DNA of 64,000 nt from Lachnospiraceae bacterium (GTDB taxonomy: Bacteria; Bacillota; Clostridia; Lachnospirales; Lachnospiraceae): contig AP025576.1 of the NCBI GenBank assembly GCA_022845955.1, positions 6,076,001 to 6,140,000 of the forward strand. Reading direction: 5' to 3'. Made by a program: the position numbers and the translations under genes. This document shows, in pieces, positions 6,557-14,880 of the stretch (the first letter of the stretch is position 1; every line of letters starts with the position of its first letter). The notes beneath the pieces are model-generated. The model saw only the letters and a list, made by a program, of their open reading frames with translations. It did not search any database and had not been told where the DNA came from.

Positions 6557-8781
6557 ACGACCTGCATGGTAGTCTCGATGAAGTGATTCTGTTCTTCTTC
6601 ACCAAGGGTGACAAAATACACATTCCAGCCGCAGACGCGCACCTGAAGGGTGGCATATTCGTCGGGATGCTTCTGTGCCCGCCGGAGTTCATCCGCGTTC
6701 AGGATATTGAACTGGATCCCATATCCGCCCCGGGCAAAATACGTCTCTATCAGATGGATCAGCGTATCGATCCCCTTTTCTCCGTCCACCGCTGTGGGAT
6801 GCAGGTAAATATCCAGGACGGATCCATTGGGAATCTCCGTGAAATCCAGCTTGGAAACGGATTGGATCTGTGCCGTCACGCCGGCTTTATCCAGCCCGGT
6901 CATGGCACCGATGCCTTTCGCAATATAATGTCCCTCTGTCCGCCCGTCCGGCAGCGCCCCTGTATGATGGCCCAGGCTGAAGCAGTGGTCAAGGGTAAAC
7001 AGGGAAGCGGTAAACTGCCCTCCCCGGCCGTTTTTCACTCCATTTACCATCCCGGTGTAGCTTTTTGCCACACGGCAGGCAAGCGCATCCACATCCTCCT
7101 GATTATTGCCCCATTTGGAAACGCGGTTTACCAGGTAAAGCCGTTCCCTCTCGCTGTCTTTAAAATCGGCCCGGAGCATGGCTTTCAGTTCTTCCATTGT
7201 ATAACGTTTTTCTTCAAAAACCAGTTTTTTCACCGCCAGGAGAGAATCCGCCGCATTGGCCAGCCCGCCGCCCATGCTGCCGGTGTTGTTATAGTCCGGC
7301 CCGCTGCGGGAGATGTCCCTGCCCTTGTCAAGACAGGAAAGAAAGGTTCCCGAAAGGAACGGCTCCGGGTTAATCTGATCCCAGCAGCCCTCATAGGCCC
7401 TGACCGCCCCCTGTACATCGCAAAGCAGCTTCGCCATCTGCTTTTCATAAGCTGCATAAAACTCCTCAAAGGAGGAGAAATCCCGGCATTCACCGGTCCG
7501 GACACCGATCTGTTCCCCGGTCATCGGGTCTGTTCCGTTGAAAAGCGCCAGCTCCACCGGTTTTGCCAGATTAAATTTCACACACATATTGCAGCCGGCT
7601 TCTTTCCCTTCGATGGCCGGCTCATAGCAGCCGATCAGGAGATAGTCATAGCTGTCCGCTTCCGATACCCCCCGTTTGCGTATGGCTTCCAGCGCTTCTT
7701 CATCATTGATGATCACCATGCTGGTGCGGCCGTCCCGCAGACATCTGGCCACCAGACGCTTGAAGCTTTCACCGGTCCGGCTGTTCCATTTGATGGAAAG
7801 CTTGGGATCCGGCTGGTTCAGCTCATAATAAACCTCCAGGGCAAGGCGGGAAAGAGGGCCGGCCGTATCCGTCCCGTCTGCACACAGGCCTCCGAAATAA
7901 AAGTTCTTGCCATTGCCCGAACCTCTTGTATTGGAGAAAAATTTCATCCAGAAAAACCGGATCAGCTCCCTGGCATCTTCCCCGGTGATCCGCCCTTCCC
8001 GGATATCCGCTTCATAATAAGGGCCGAAGTTTAATTCGAAGCTCCCCATGGAACGCACCCATTCGCCTTCAAATTCTATGAGCTGGTGGAAAAGGCACGC
8101 CAACTGCAATGCTTCGTAAAAGGTTCCGGGAGGCCCCTGCGCAAGGGCGGCAAGGCAGGCCGCCAGCTTTTTCATCCGATCCGCATGCAGGGGATACTCC
8201 GAAGCCATTCTGTCCGCCTCAAGTTCCAGACGTTTCATAAGCTTCAAAAAACCGCCGTATACCCGGAGCACACTTCGGTAAAATCCCTTTTCCTCTTCCC
8301 CGCCGTCCCTGTCAAGCCCGTCCTGGGCCTTCCGGATAATCCCGGGTACGCCCTCATGCAGCAGAAAGCGCCATCCCGGAGAGATATGCCCCAGATCCAG
8401 TTCCGCCTCAAACGCACCGGTTCTTTTCCCCTGCTTCAGAAGTTCCTCCGCCTCATGCAGCGGTCCCTCTCCATATTCCTTCCGCCATTTTTCCCTGTGG
8501 CGGATGAGGATTTGGGAACAGGTATCAAAATGATTGGCAAACCAGTCCTTGGGATCTACGCCCACACGCGCATGTTCCGTCACATAACAAAACAGCACGG
8601 CGCGAAGCTCCTGACGCGTAAGCTTCCCTTTGTTTTCCGCCAGCTCCCGGAAGCCCTTTTCCAATGCCTCCCCGCTCATCCCTGCATTATTTTCATAACA
8701 CGGATGTACAAACTGATCGAATAATTTGTCCTTTACCTCTTTATAAGAAGGTCCCCCTGCTGTAAATATCCGCTCTCCCAT
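6553..8781 (-). CDS. Glycyl-radical enzyme of the PFL superfamily, substrate unassigned
   Basis: From the ATG at 8781, which has a GGAGGCG ribosome site, the protein is 742 residues; a longer open frame upstream lacks a site. The thiyl-radical cysteine is Cys385 in LLIGCYEPA, with Glu387 in the C-x-E arrangement shared by dehydratase, lyase and decarboxylase GREs; pyruvate formate-lyase itself has two adjacent cysteines. The glycyl loop is RVCGWNVYFVTL with the radical at Gly718. A cysteine directly before the glycine and a tryptophan after it are unusual, RVSGY or RVAGY being common. No microcompartment, transporter or dehydrogenase genes are adjacent, so the reaction cannot be named. The PPTase gene ends 148 bases upstream, and a separate promoter is plausible. 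Confidence 0.92.
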   Translation of the reverse strand: MGERIFTAGGPSYKEVKDKLFDQFVHPCYENNAGMSGEALEKGFRELAENKGKLTRQELRAVLFCYVTEHARVGVDPKDWFANHFDTCSQILIRHREKWRKEYGEGPLHEAEELLKQGKRTGAFEAELDLGHISPGWRFLLHEGVPGIIRKAQDGLDRDGGEEEKGFYRSVLRVYGGFLKLMKRLELEADRMASEYPLHADRMKKLAACLAALAQGPPGTFYEALQLACLFHQLIEFEGEWVRSMGSFELNFGPYYEADIREGRITGEDARELIRFFWMKFFSNTRGSGNGKNFYFGGLCADGTDTAGPLSRLALEVYYELNQPDPKLSIKWNSRTGESFKRLVARCLRDGRTSMVIINDEEALEAIRKRGVSEADSYDYLLIGCYEPAIEGKEAGCNMCVKFNLAKPVELALFNGTDPMTGEQIGVRTGECRDFSSFEEFYAAYEKQMAKLLCDVQGAVRAYEGCWDQINPEPFLSGTFLSCLDKGRDISRSGPDYNNTGSMGGGLANAADSLLAVKKLVFEEKRYTMEELKAMLRADFKDSERERLYLVNRVSKWGNNQEDVDALACRVAKSYTGMVNGVKNGRGGQFTASLFTLDHCFSLGHHTGALPDGRTEGHYIAKGIGAMTGLDKAGVTAQIQSVSKLDFTEIPNGSVLDIYLHPTAVDGEKGIDTLIHLIETYFARGGYGIQFNILNADELRRAQKHPDEYATLQVRVCGWNVYFVTLGEEEQNHFIETTMQVV

Positions 8782-8874
8782 TTTCGCCTCCGACACATTT
8801 CCCCATTCCCGCAGAAACGCTGCGGGTTGACCGCCTTTTACCGCTGCGGCAGACAATAACTGCTGTTATGATCC

Positions 8875-8903
8875 ATCAAAGCACTGCTGTGCCCTGATGT
8901 CAA
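8875..8903 (-). promoter_or_regulatory. Possible promoter of the glycyl-radical enzyme pair
   Basis: The minus strand reads TTGACA (8903-8898), a 17-base spacer, then TTTGAT (8880-8875). The -35 box is perfect and the -10 weak. A CCCGCAG/CTGCGGG stem lies in the leader at 8812-8830. The pair may therefore be expressed apart from the NRPS operon. Confidence 0.45.
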
Positions 8904-8929
8904 TAGATTCCCTGCATTTATGCGGGATT

Positions 8930-9568
8930 TTATACCTCATAATGAACGGTGACATTTCCGATGCAGGGGGCGCAGAGGCAGAGACTGTAGTCCGGCCGGA
9001 AGGGGATGACCTTCAGCCGGACGCCGTTGATTTCCCGGGCCAGGGCGGCGGCGGTGGCGGCGGTGAAGGAGGCAAAGCCTTCGCCGATGCCGGTGCCGGT
9101 ATATTTGACATAGCTTTCTTTGGCCGCCCAGACATCGAAAAAGTCCCGGTAGTTACAGCTGCGGAGGTACTCATTTTCCTGTGGGTGGAAGAAACGGGCG
9201 GAAATGCGTTCCCTCCTGCCTTTGGTATGGATTTGGATATCCAGCCCCACCTCTGTGGAAGCCATGGCACAGGCCCAGTATTCACCGCTGTGGCTGATGG
9301 AAAAATGAAGCCAGGGGCAGTCCGGGAAGTAAGGCTTTCCATGGCTGCCTTTCCGGGTATGCCAGCATGAGGGAACGTCCGGCGGCGGGGTGATTCCGGC
9401 CGGGCAGTGCCGCGCGGCATAATGTGAGGCGGCCCGGGCCAGGAAGGCGGAGGACAGCTGCTTTTCCCGCTGTCCTGCCGCGCCGGGCCGGTTCTTTTCT
9501 TCCGGGACCGGGCCGGCTTTATTCATATGGTAAATATAGAGGACAATTTCCTCATTATTGATTTCCAT
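8930..9568 (-). CDS. Sfp-type 4'-phosphopantetheinyl transferase
   Basis: This 212-residue enzyme transfers the phosphopantetheine arm of CoA to the serine of carrier domains, here presumably both T domains of the NRPS and the free ACP. The family motifs are WLHFSISHSG, VGLDIQ and FDVWAAKESYVKYTGTGI. The second metal position is Gln (GLDIQ) rather than the Glu found in Sfp. The start codon immediately follows the ACP stop codon, so the two genes are almost certainly co-translated. As the last gene of the NRPS operon, it makes the cluster self-sufficient for carrier activation. Confidence 0.92.
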   Translation of the reverse strand: MEINNEEIVLYIYHMNKAGPVPEEKNRPGAAGQREKQLSSAFLARAASHYAARHCPAGITPPPDVPSCWHTRKGSHGKPYFPDCPWLHFSISHSGEYWACAMASTEVGLDIQIHTKGRRERISARFFHPQENEYLRSCNYRDFFDVWAAKESYVKYTGTGIGEGFASFTAATAAALAREINGVRLKVIPFRPDYSLCLCAPCIGNVTVHYEV

Positions 9569-9796
9569 TTATACCTCAAGTCCTTTTTCTTGCATATAAG
9601 CAATCACATCCTTTACCTGATGCAGCTGCCAGACATCCCTGTTCGGAATCGTCGTATCAAAATATTCCTCAAAAGCGCTGACGATATTCATAATTTCAAA
9701 GGAATTCAGACGCAGATCCTGAACAAAATCCGTATCATACGTAATCGTATCCTTACCGGTAACCTGAAACACAATTTTTCTAATCAGCTCCAGCAT
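9569..9796 (-). CDS. Free-standing acyl carrier protein of the NRPS operon
   Basis: A 75-residue four-helix carrier. The phosphopantetheine serine is in DLRLNSFEIMNI, a variant of the DSL consensus. The acidic helix II (FEIMNIVSAFEEYFD) is ACP-like. It is flanked by the acyl ligase 15 bases upstream and the PPTase directly downstream. The inferred role is to hold the acyl group activated by the ligase and deliver it to the first condensation domain of the NRPS. It differs from a housekeeping AcpP in its motif and context. Confidence 0.93.
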   Translation of the reverse strand: MLELIRKIVFQVTGKDTITYDTDFVQDLRLNSFEIMNIVSAFEEYFDTTIPNRDVWQLHQVKDVIAYMQEKGLEV

Positions 9797-9811
9797 GTCA
9801 GTTTCCCCCCT

Positions 9812-11470
9812 TCAGACCAGATGTCTTTTGATTTTTTTGGAGGCAGTCTTGGAGAACTCCTGCTCCCGTATGTTCACCATCTGCACCTGTTGGTATATGG
9901 GCAGATGGGCATTGATTTTATTGATTTCCTCCTGCAGCTGCTCCAGGATTTCATAGGAGGAAAGGCCTTTCGCCCTCTCCGGATCCGGATAGATGCTGGC
10001 GGCCAGCTTCACGTCATCCGCAGATGCCCCGCTCATGGCCCCGTAGACAAGCACATCCTTTACAAGCGGAATCATGCCGATTTTTTCTTCCAGCTTTTCC
10101 GGGGAAAGCTTCTTCCCGTTTTTGAAAACGATGAGATTCTTTTTGCGTCCTGTTATATATAGGAAACCTTCCTTGCCAAGGCATCCCAGATCCCCGGTCC
10201 GGAACCATTCCCCTTCCATGACCTCGGCGGTCAGATCCGGGGCTTTGTAGTAGCCGTTCATGACGGACTTCCCGCGCACCCATATCTCTTCGTCCTCTAT
10301 CTTCACTTCACAGCAGGGAAGCACATAGCCGACGGAATCCATGTCATAGGAATAATTGCTGTTTACGGACACCAGCGGGGAACATTCGGTGATACCGTAC
10401 CCCTGAAGCACCAGAATCCCCAGCAGCAGGAATTCTTCCGCGATTTCCTTATTCAGATGGGCGCCTCCGCATATTATTATATGAAGCGTACCCACACATT
10501 TCTGCCTGATTTCATCCAGAATTTTATTTTTGGATTTGATGCCAACCTTCCGCAGCAGCCGCTGCAGGCCCAGAAGCCGGCGGAGCCCCTCCGCTTTTCC
10601 TTCCCGCTCCGCATTCAGCCAGAGCTGGTTGTGGATCGCTTCCACCATAAGCGGGACGGTAAGCATGGAATCCGCTTTTGCCAGGTGCAGATCCCGCATC
10701 ACGGTTTTCAGATCCCCGTTGATAAGCAGCAGCGCCCCTCTGACCAGGGTAGCCAGCACCGCACAGGTCATGCCGTAGGTATGGTAAAAGGGCAGGGAGG
10801 TAAATACCCGTTCTTCTGCGGACACATAGACACTGGAATCGCTGGCATTGTGGAGAATCGCCTGGTTACTCAGCATAACCGGTTTGGACAGGCTGGTGGT
10901 GCCGGAGGTGAACACAATGGCCGCCGTCTGTCTTGCCCCGATTGGAGGATACACGGCCGGCCCGTTTTCGGAAAGACAGCGTTCCCCCTCTTCACACAGC
11001 CCGGCATAGGTCGGAACCCTGCCGTCCCCGGTATCCCCCAGCAGGACGAACAGCTTGATGCGATCCTTTCCCTCGGGAATATCCTCGCAGATGGGCAGGC
11101 AGATATCGGAAGCGAATACGGCTTCCGCCTCAGCCATCTGCAGCATCTGCCAGATACTTTCGTTCGACTGTTCCGCATCAATGCAAACCGCCGTCCCCCC
11201 GCAGGAGGCCACAGCCAGATAGGTGACGATCCACGCATAGCTGTTTTCGCCTACCAGAGCGATATTTTTCCCTGCAAGCCCGCGGGCGCAGAGGGCTGCC
11301 CTCAGCTGTCTCACCTCTTTCGCCAGTTCCCGGTAGCTTCTGCTTTCTTCCGCCTTGTTTCTGCGGAACCAGGCTACGGCGGGCTTATCCCCGAAGGCAT
11401 TTTCTATCCCGTCCGTAAACGCATCAAAGGTATCATAATAGGTTACTTCATTACGTGGAAAATTTTTCAT
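9812..11470 (-). CDS. Acyl-activating AMP-ligase (fatty acyl-ACP/CoA synthetase family)
   Basis: A 552-residue ANL-superfamily enzyme that adenylates a carboxylic acid and transfers it to a thiol, here probably the ACP encoded next. Visible motifs are the P-loop FTSGTTSLSKPVMLS (a variant with Ser-Leu-Ser where most members have Gly-x-Pro), LPFYHTYG, GYGITECSP, WFRTGDLG, GRKKNLIVFKNGKKLSPEKL and a C-terminal lysine region (KTASKKIKRHLV). These resemble fatty-acyl rather than amino-acid ligases. The start overlaps the stop of the response-regulator gene, so it is translated as part of the same operon. Chain length cannot be read from sequence alone. Confidence 0.9.
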   Translation of the reverse strand: MKNFPRNEVTYYDTFDAFTDGIENAFGDKPAVAWFRRNKAEESRSYRELAKEVRQLRAALCARGLAGKNIALVGENSYAWIVTYLAVASCGGTAVCIDAEQSNESIWQMLQMAEAEAVFASDICLPICEDIPEGKDRIKLFVLLGDTGDGRVPTYAGLCEEGERCLSENGPAVYPPIGARQTAAIVFTSGTTSLSKPVMLSNQAILHNASDSSVYVSAEERVFTSLPFYHTYGMTCAVLATLVRGALLLINGDLKTVMRDLHLAKADSMLTVPLMVEAIHNQLWLNAEREGKAEGLRRLLGLQRLLRKVGIKSKNKILDEIRQKCVGTLHIIICGGAHLNKEIAEEFLLLGILVLQGYGITECSPLVSVNSNYSYDMDSVGYVLPCCEVKIEDEEIWVRGKSVMNGYYKAPDLTAEVMEGEWFRTGDLGCLGKEGFLYITGRKKNLIVFKNGKKLSPEKLEEKIGMIPLVKDVLVYGAMSGASADDVKLAASIYPDPERAKGLSSYEILEQLQEEINKINAHLPIYQQVQMVNIREQEFSKTASKKIKRHLV

Positions 11471-12975
11471 CGCTTTTCTCCTCCCTCGTCATGCTCTTTT
11501 CCGGTATCATATTTTTGGCTGAAGCTTTCTTCCCCCATACTTTCCAGCATTTCCAGAAAAGCGTCCACTACGTGAGGGGCAAACTGTGTTCCTCTTCCCT
11601 GCTCTAATTCCTCCACAGCGGCGGACAGCGGCAGATTGCTGCGGTAATGACGGTGTGAGGTCATGGCGTCAAAGGAATCCGCCACGGCTATAATCTGAGA
11701 TTCTTCCGGGATTTCCTCTCCCTGCAGCCCGTCCGGATAGCCTTTCCCATCCATTCTTTCATGGTGGGAGCGGACAATAGGTACCACGTCGTTAAACAGG
11801 GTTATGGCGGAAAGTATCTTGGCCCCTTTATCCGAATGCTTTTTGATATCCGCATACTCCTTTTCATCCAGCTTGTCCGGTTTCATCAGTATTTTATCCG
11901 AAATTCCCACTTTGCCGATATCATGGAAGAGGCCGGCCAGCCGTACCCTGTCCACAAACCGTTTGTCCTTTTGCAGCCAGGACGCCAAATCCGCGGCAAG
12001 CTCCGACACTCTGTCCGAATGTCCTCTTGTGTATATATCCCTTTCATCCACCACCGTGCGCATGGCATTGATAATTTCCACATAGCTTTCATTCAGCTGT
12101 TCGTAAGCCCTGGTAAGCTCCTCGTTCTTTACGCTGACCAGTTGGTGGAGGCGCATGTTGTGAATGGCGGAGGATATCTGTCTCACATAGATTTCCATCA
12201 TCTGCGCCTGGACGTATTCGGTACCGGGGCTCATGCCCGTTCCCAGGATCCCGATGGTCCGGCGGCTTTCGTCCTCAATGGCAGCCAGCATCATGCCGTC
12301 CCTGCAGAGGACGGTCTGCCCGTCAAACTGTGCTGTCTCCACCATGCGGGGCACCTCCTCCCGGCTGATATTCCCCGTCACATGGATTATTTTCTCCGTT
12401 TCCCCTTCCTCTTTCGGACCCCATACCATCAAAAAGGCCCCCTCTCCGCAGAAAACCTTCCCGGTGATCCGGAGGATGCTTTCAAAAATGGATTGGGTAT
12501 TGTCCAGATTATACAGCTGGGGCAGCGAATCCATCATCTGGGAAAGTCCGGTTTTATAATTCTGTATGATGCGCATCTGGGAAATGGACTTGACGCAGGA
12601 TTCCACGAGCAGCTCCAGCTGATCAAACCGATCGCTTTTCTCATAATATCCCTGGATATCCAGTTCCCTGATCGTCCTGATAGGCGGTGCCATGCTTTTA
12701 TGGCCCGTCAGCAGGATAATATAAATATCCTTGTTGAACTTCCGGATCTCTTCCACCACCTGATCGCCGCATATAGGTGTCATGAGGAAATCCAGAAGCA
12801 GGATATCATAAGCGCCCTCACGTACCTGTTCAATGGCACGGCAGGGATCATTGATTACATCCACATAGTAACCGGAACGCTGAAAGTATGCCTGCAGCGT
12901 GGATGTCATGATGACGTCATCGTCTAACGTCAGGATTCGGAAATCCTTATGCAGCGTCCTCCTGTTCTTTCTCAT
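11467..12975 (-). CDS. Response regulator with HD-GYP output domain
   Basis: A 502-residue regulator with three parts. The receiver domain is residues 12-130 (acidic pocket LDDD, phosphoacceptor Asp62 in LLLDFLMTP). A GAF-like central region, about residues 150-275, is followed by a short coiled coil. The C-terminal HD-GYP domain (residues 295-480) has GHSDRV, the HD pair at 351-352 in LFHDIGKVG, SHHERMDGKGYPDGL and ADSFDAMTS. HD-GYP domains hydrolyse cyclic di-GMP or related cyclic dinucleotides; the full HD and GYP motifs suggest activity. It has no DNA-binding domain, so it is unlikely to act as a classical transcription factor. It overlaps the kinase gene by four bases. Confidence 0.92.
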   Translation of the reverse strand: MRKNRRTLHKDFRILTLDDDVIMTSTLQAYFQRSGYYVDVINDPCRAIEQVREGAYDILLLDFLMTPICGDQVVEEIRKFNKDIYIILLTGHKSMAPPIRTIRELDIQGYYEKSDRFDQLELLVESCVKSISQMRIIQNYKTGLSQMMDSLPQLYNLDNTQSIFESILRITGKVFCGEGAFLMVWGPKEEGETEKIIHVTGNISREEVPRMVETAQFDGQTVLCRDGMMLAAIEDESRRTIGILGTGMSPGTEYVQAQMMEIYVRQISSAIHNMRLHQLVSVKNEELTRAYEQLNESYVEIINAMRTVVDERDIYTRGHSDRVSELAADLASWLQKDKRFVDRVRLAGLFHDIGKVGISDKILMKPDKLDEKEYADIKKHSDKGAKILSAITLFNDVVPIVRSHHERMDGKGYPDGLQGEEIPEESQIIAVADSFDAMTSHRHYRSNLPLSAAVEELEQGRGTQFAPHVVDAFLEMLESMGEESFSQKYDTGKEHDEGGEKR

Positions 12976-14855
12976 CCTTCTTCGTTATCCCCCTTGTTCT
13001 TTCCCGTTTTCTCTTCCTGCACCTCGCTCAGCGGAATGGAAACGCCCACGACAGCACCGCCTGCCGGATTGTCCTCCACCCACATGGTTCCGCCGAATTT
13101 TCCTCTGACCACAGCATCGGATATGTAAAGTCCCAGCCCTGTCCCATGGGTTCCCTTGCTGGTAACCATTTCTTTAAACAGCCGCTCCTTCACTCTCCCA
13201 CTGATGCCCGGCCCGGTATCCTTTACAAACAGCTTCAGGTACTCCCCGTCTTTTCTTACCCCCACGACGATATCCCCGCCGCCCATCTGTTTCTGGGAAT
13301 ATACGGCATTGGAGAGAAGGTTATTCAGCACCTGTACCAGATTATTGATATCACCCCGGATGGCATACACCTGATCGCCCTCTATTTCCGTCACCACTCT
13401 GCAGCCGCTGCTCATCAGCTCATGGCGCATGAGCAGCATGCTTCTTTTAATCAACTCTTCCGTAGTAAATGTGACGTCAACATTCGTGTTCACACTGGCC
13501 GCCTGTCCTTTGATAGCCGTTATGATGTCCGACATATAGGAAGAGGATTCCTTCACCTTTTCAAACCAGTCCTCCATCTCCCTGTATATTTCCCGGTAAT
13601 CCTCCGGCGTCACCTCCGGATCCTCCAGGCTGTCCCTGCATTCCTCCACCAGGCTTTCCACCGCGGAAATACATCCGGATATGCTCATTATAGGGGTTTT
13701 CAGGTTATGGGCAAGCCCCCCTATCATCTGTCCCAGGGAAGCCAGCCTCTCCTGCTCCATCATTCTGGCCTGGCTGTCCTGCAGCTGCTGCATGCTTTTC
13801 TTCAGCTGTGTCACATCCTTGAAAATAACCACAAAGCCGGACAGGATTTCTTTGATATACAGCGGCGTCACATCCACCACATAGTAATTTTTCCTGGTCC
13901 CCTCACCGGTATCGATGGTGACCGCCTGTTCGTAGGATATGGCGGAACACGCTTCCCGGCTGGAGGAAATGGCGGTTATCAGGTTATATATGGCTGTTTT
14001 CTTATATACATCTTCCTTTTTGACACAGTCGCTCAAATAACGGCTTTCCGCGATGCCGTAGCCGGAAGCCAGAATTTTTTCAAAAGGTTTGTTATAGCTG
14101 ATAACCACGCCTTTATCGCTGAGAAGAAGGTAACAGTCCGAAATCCAGTCCAGCACATGCTGCATGGCAATCGGCCTGATATCCAGAATATGAAGCTGGT
14201 ATATGGCTATCCCGTTGAGAACAATAGGGACCATGAAGCTTAAGGGTGTGGCCGTAATCGAAAGGCTGCTGGTTACGGTAGCGACAATGCTTACCGTCAG
14301 CGGGCAGAGGCAGCCCAGGGAAAACATCAGGCACTGCAGCAGATAAAGCCGGCTCTTGTTATGCAGGGCAAAGTTGATCATGAGCAGCAGGCTCACAAGC
14401 TGACACAGCCAGCTGTAGATTCCGGTTACTGCGATATAAGGCCCGAAAACAATCTCACTTTTTATAGTGGAGAACACCTTATAATGCAGATGATGAAGAG
14501 GATTGGTCCATACCACCAGAATCGTGATGACGGGAATCAGGAAAAGCAGCATGCTTTTTTTCGGCATCTGTTCCCAGCCCTTGACGAATATCAGGGCAAT
14601 GCAGAGGCAGAATACCGGCATTAAAGCCCCCATGGTATTGGTCCACGCATCCCAGAACATCAGCGCCGTCACATTGTCCCTGGGCGTCAGCTTCATCCCC
14701 AGCAGGGCAATGACACACAGGCCGTAGGATCCTGCCAGCATCAGATAATATTTATGGATAAGCTGGAGCCTCTTCACCTTGAAGCTCCAGATAAAAAATA
14801 AAATGATGGCAATCAGAGCCGCTAAAAAGATGGCGGCAGAAAAATCAGAAATCAT
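12972..14855 (-). CDS. Sensor histidine kinase with 7TM N-terminal region and PAS domain
   Basis: A 627-residue kinase. About seven hydrophobic segments occupy residues 5-225, including the signature TNPLHHLHYKVF of the HisKA_7TM sensor family. A PAS domain (about 235-350), a coiled linker and the phosphoacceptor His383 in LAHNLKTPIMSISG follow. The ATPase domain has the N box NNLLSNAVYSQ, the DTGPGI G1 box and GTGLGLYIS. AGGAGG precedes the ATG. It lies 25 bases behind the NRPS gene and overlaps its response regulator, so the two surely form a pair. Placement inside the biosynthetic operon suggests it senses the product, a precursor or a consequence of it, but the ligand is unknown. Confidence 0.93.
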   Translation of the reverse strand: MISDFSAAIFLAALIAIILFFIWSFKVKRLQLIHKYYLMLAGSYGLCVIALLGMKLTPRDNVTALMFWDAWTNTMGALMPVFCLCIALIFVKGWEQMPKKSMLLFLIPVITILVVWTNPLHHLHYKVFSTIKSEIVFGPYIAVTGIYSWLCQLVSLLLMINFALHNKSRLYLLQCLMFSLGCLCPLTVSIVATVTSSLSITATPLSFMVPIVLNGIAIYQLHILDIRPIAMQHVLDWISDCYLLLSDKGVVISYNKPFEKILASGYGIAESRYLSDCVKKEDVYKKTAIYNLITAISSSREACSAISYEQAVTIDTGEGTRKNYYVVDVTPLYIKEILSGFVVIFKDVTQLKKSMQQLQDSQARMMEQERLASLGQMIGGLAHNLKTPIMSISGCISAVESLVEECRDSLEDPEVTPEDYREIYREMEDWFEKVKESSSYMSDIITAIKGQAASVNTNVDVTFTTEELIKRSMLLMRHELMSSGCRVVTEIEGDQVYAIRGDINNLVQVLNNLLSNAVYSQKQMGGGDIVVGVRKDGEYLKLFVKDTGPGISGRVKERLFKEMVTSKGTHGTGLGLYISDAVVRGKFGGTMWVEDNPAGGAVVGVSIPLSEVQEEKTGKNKGDNEEG

Positions 14856-14880
14856 GTTCTCTTTTCCTCCTGCGTACTTC

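Noticed and set aside
6460..8034. 524-codon plus-strand frame
   Set aside because: Antisense to the glycyl-radical enzyme and activase genes, whose catalytic motifs are unmistakable.
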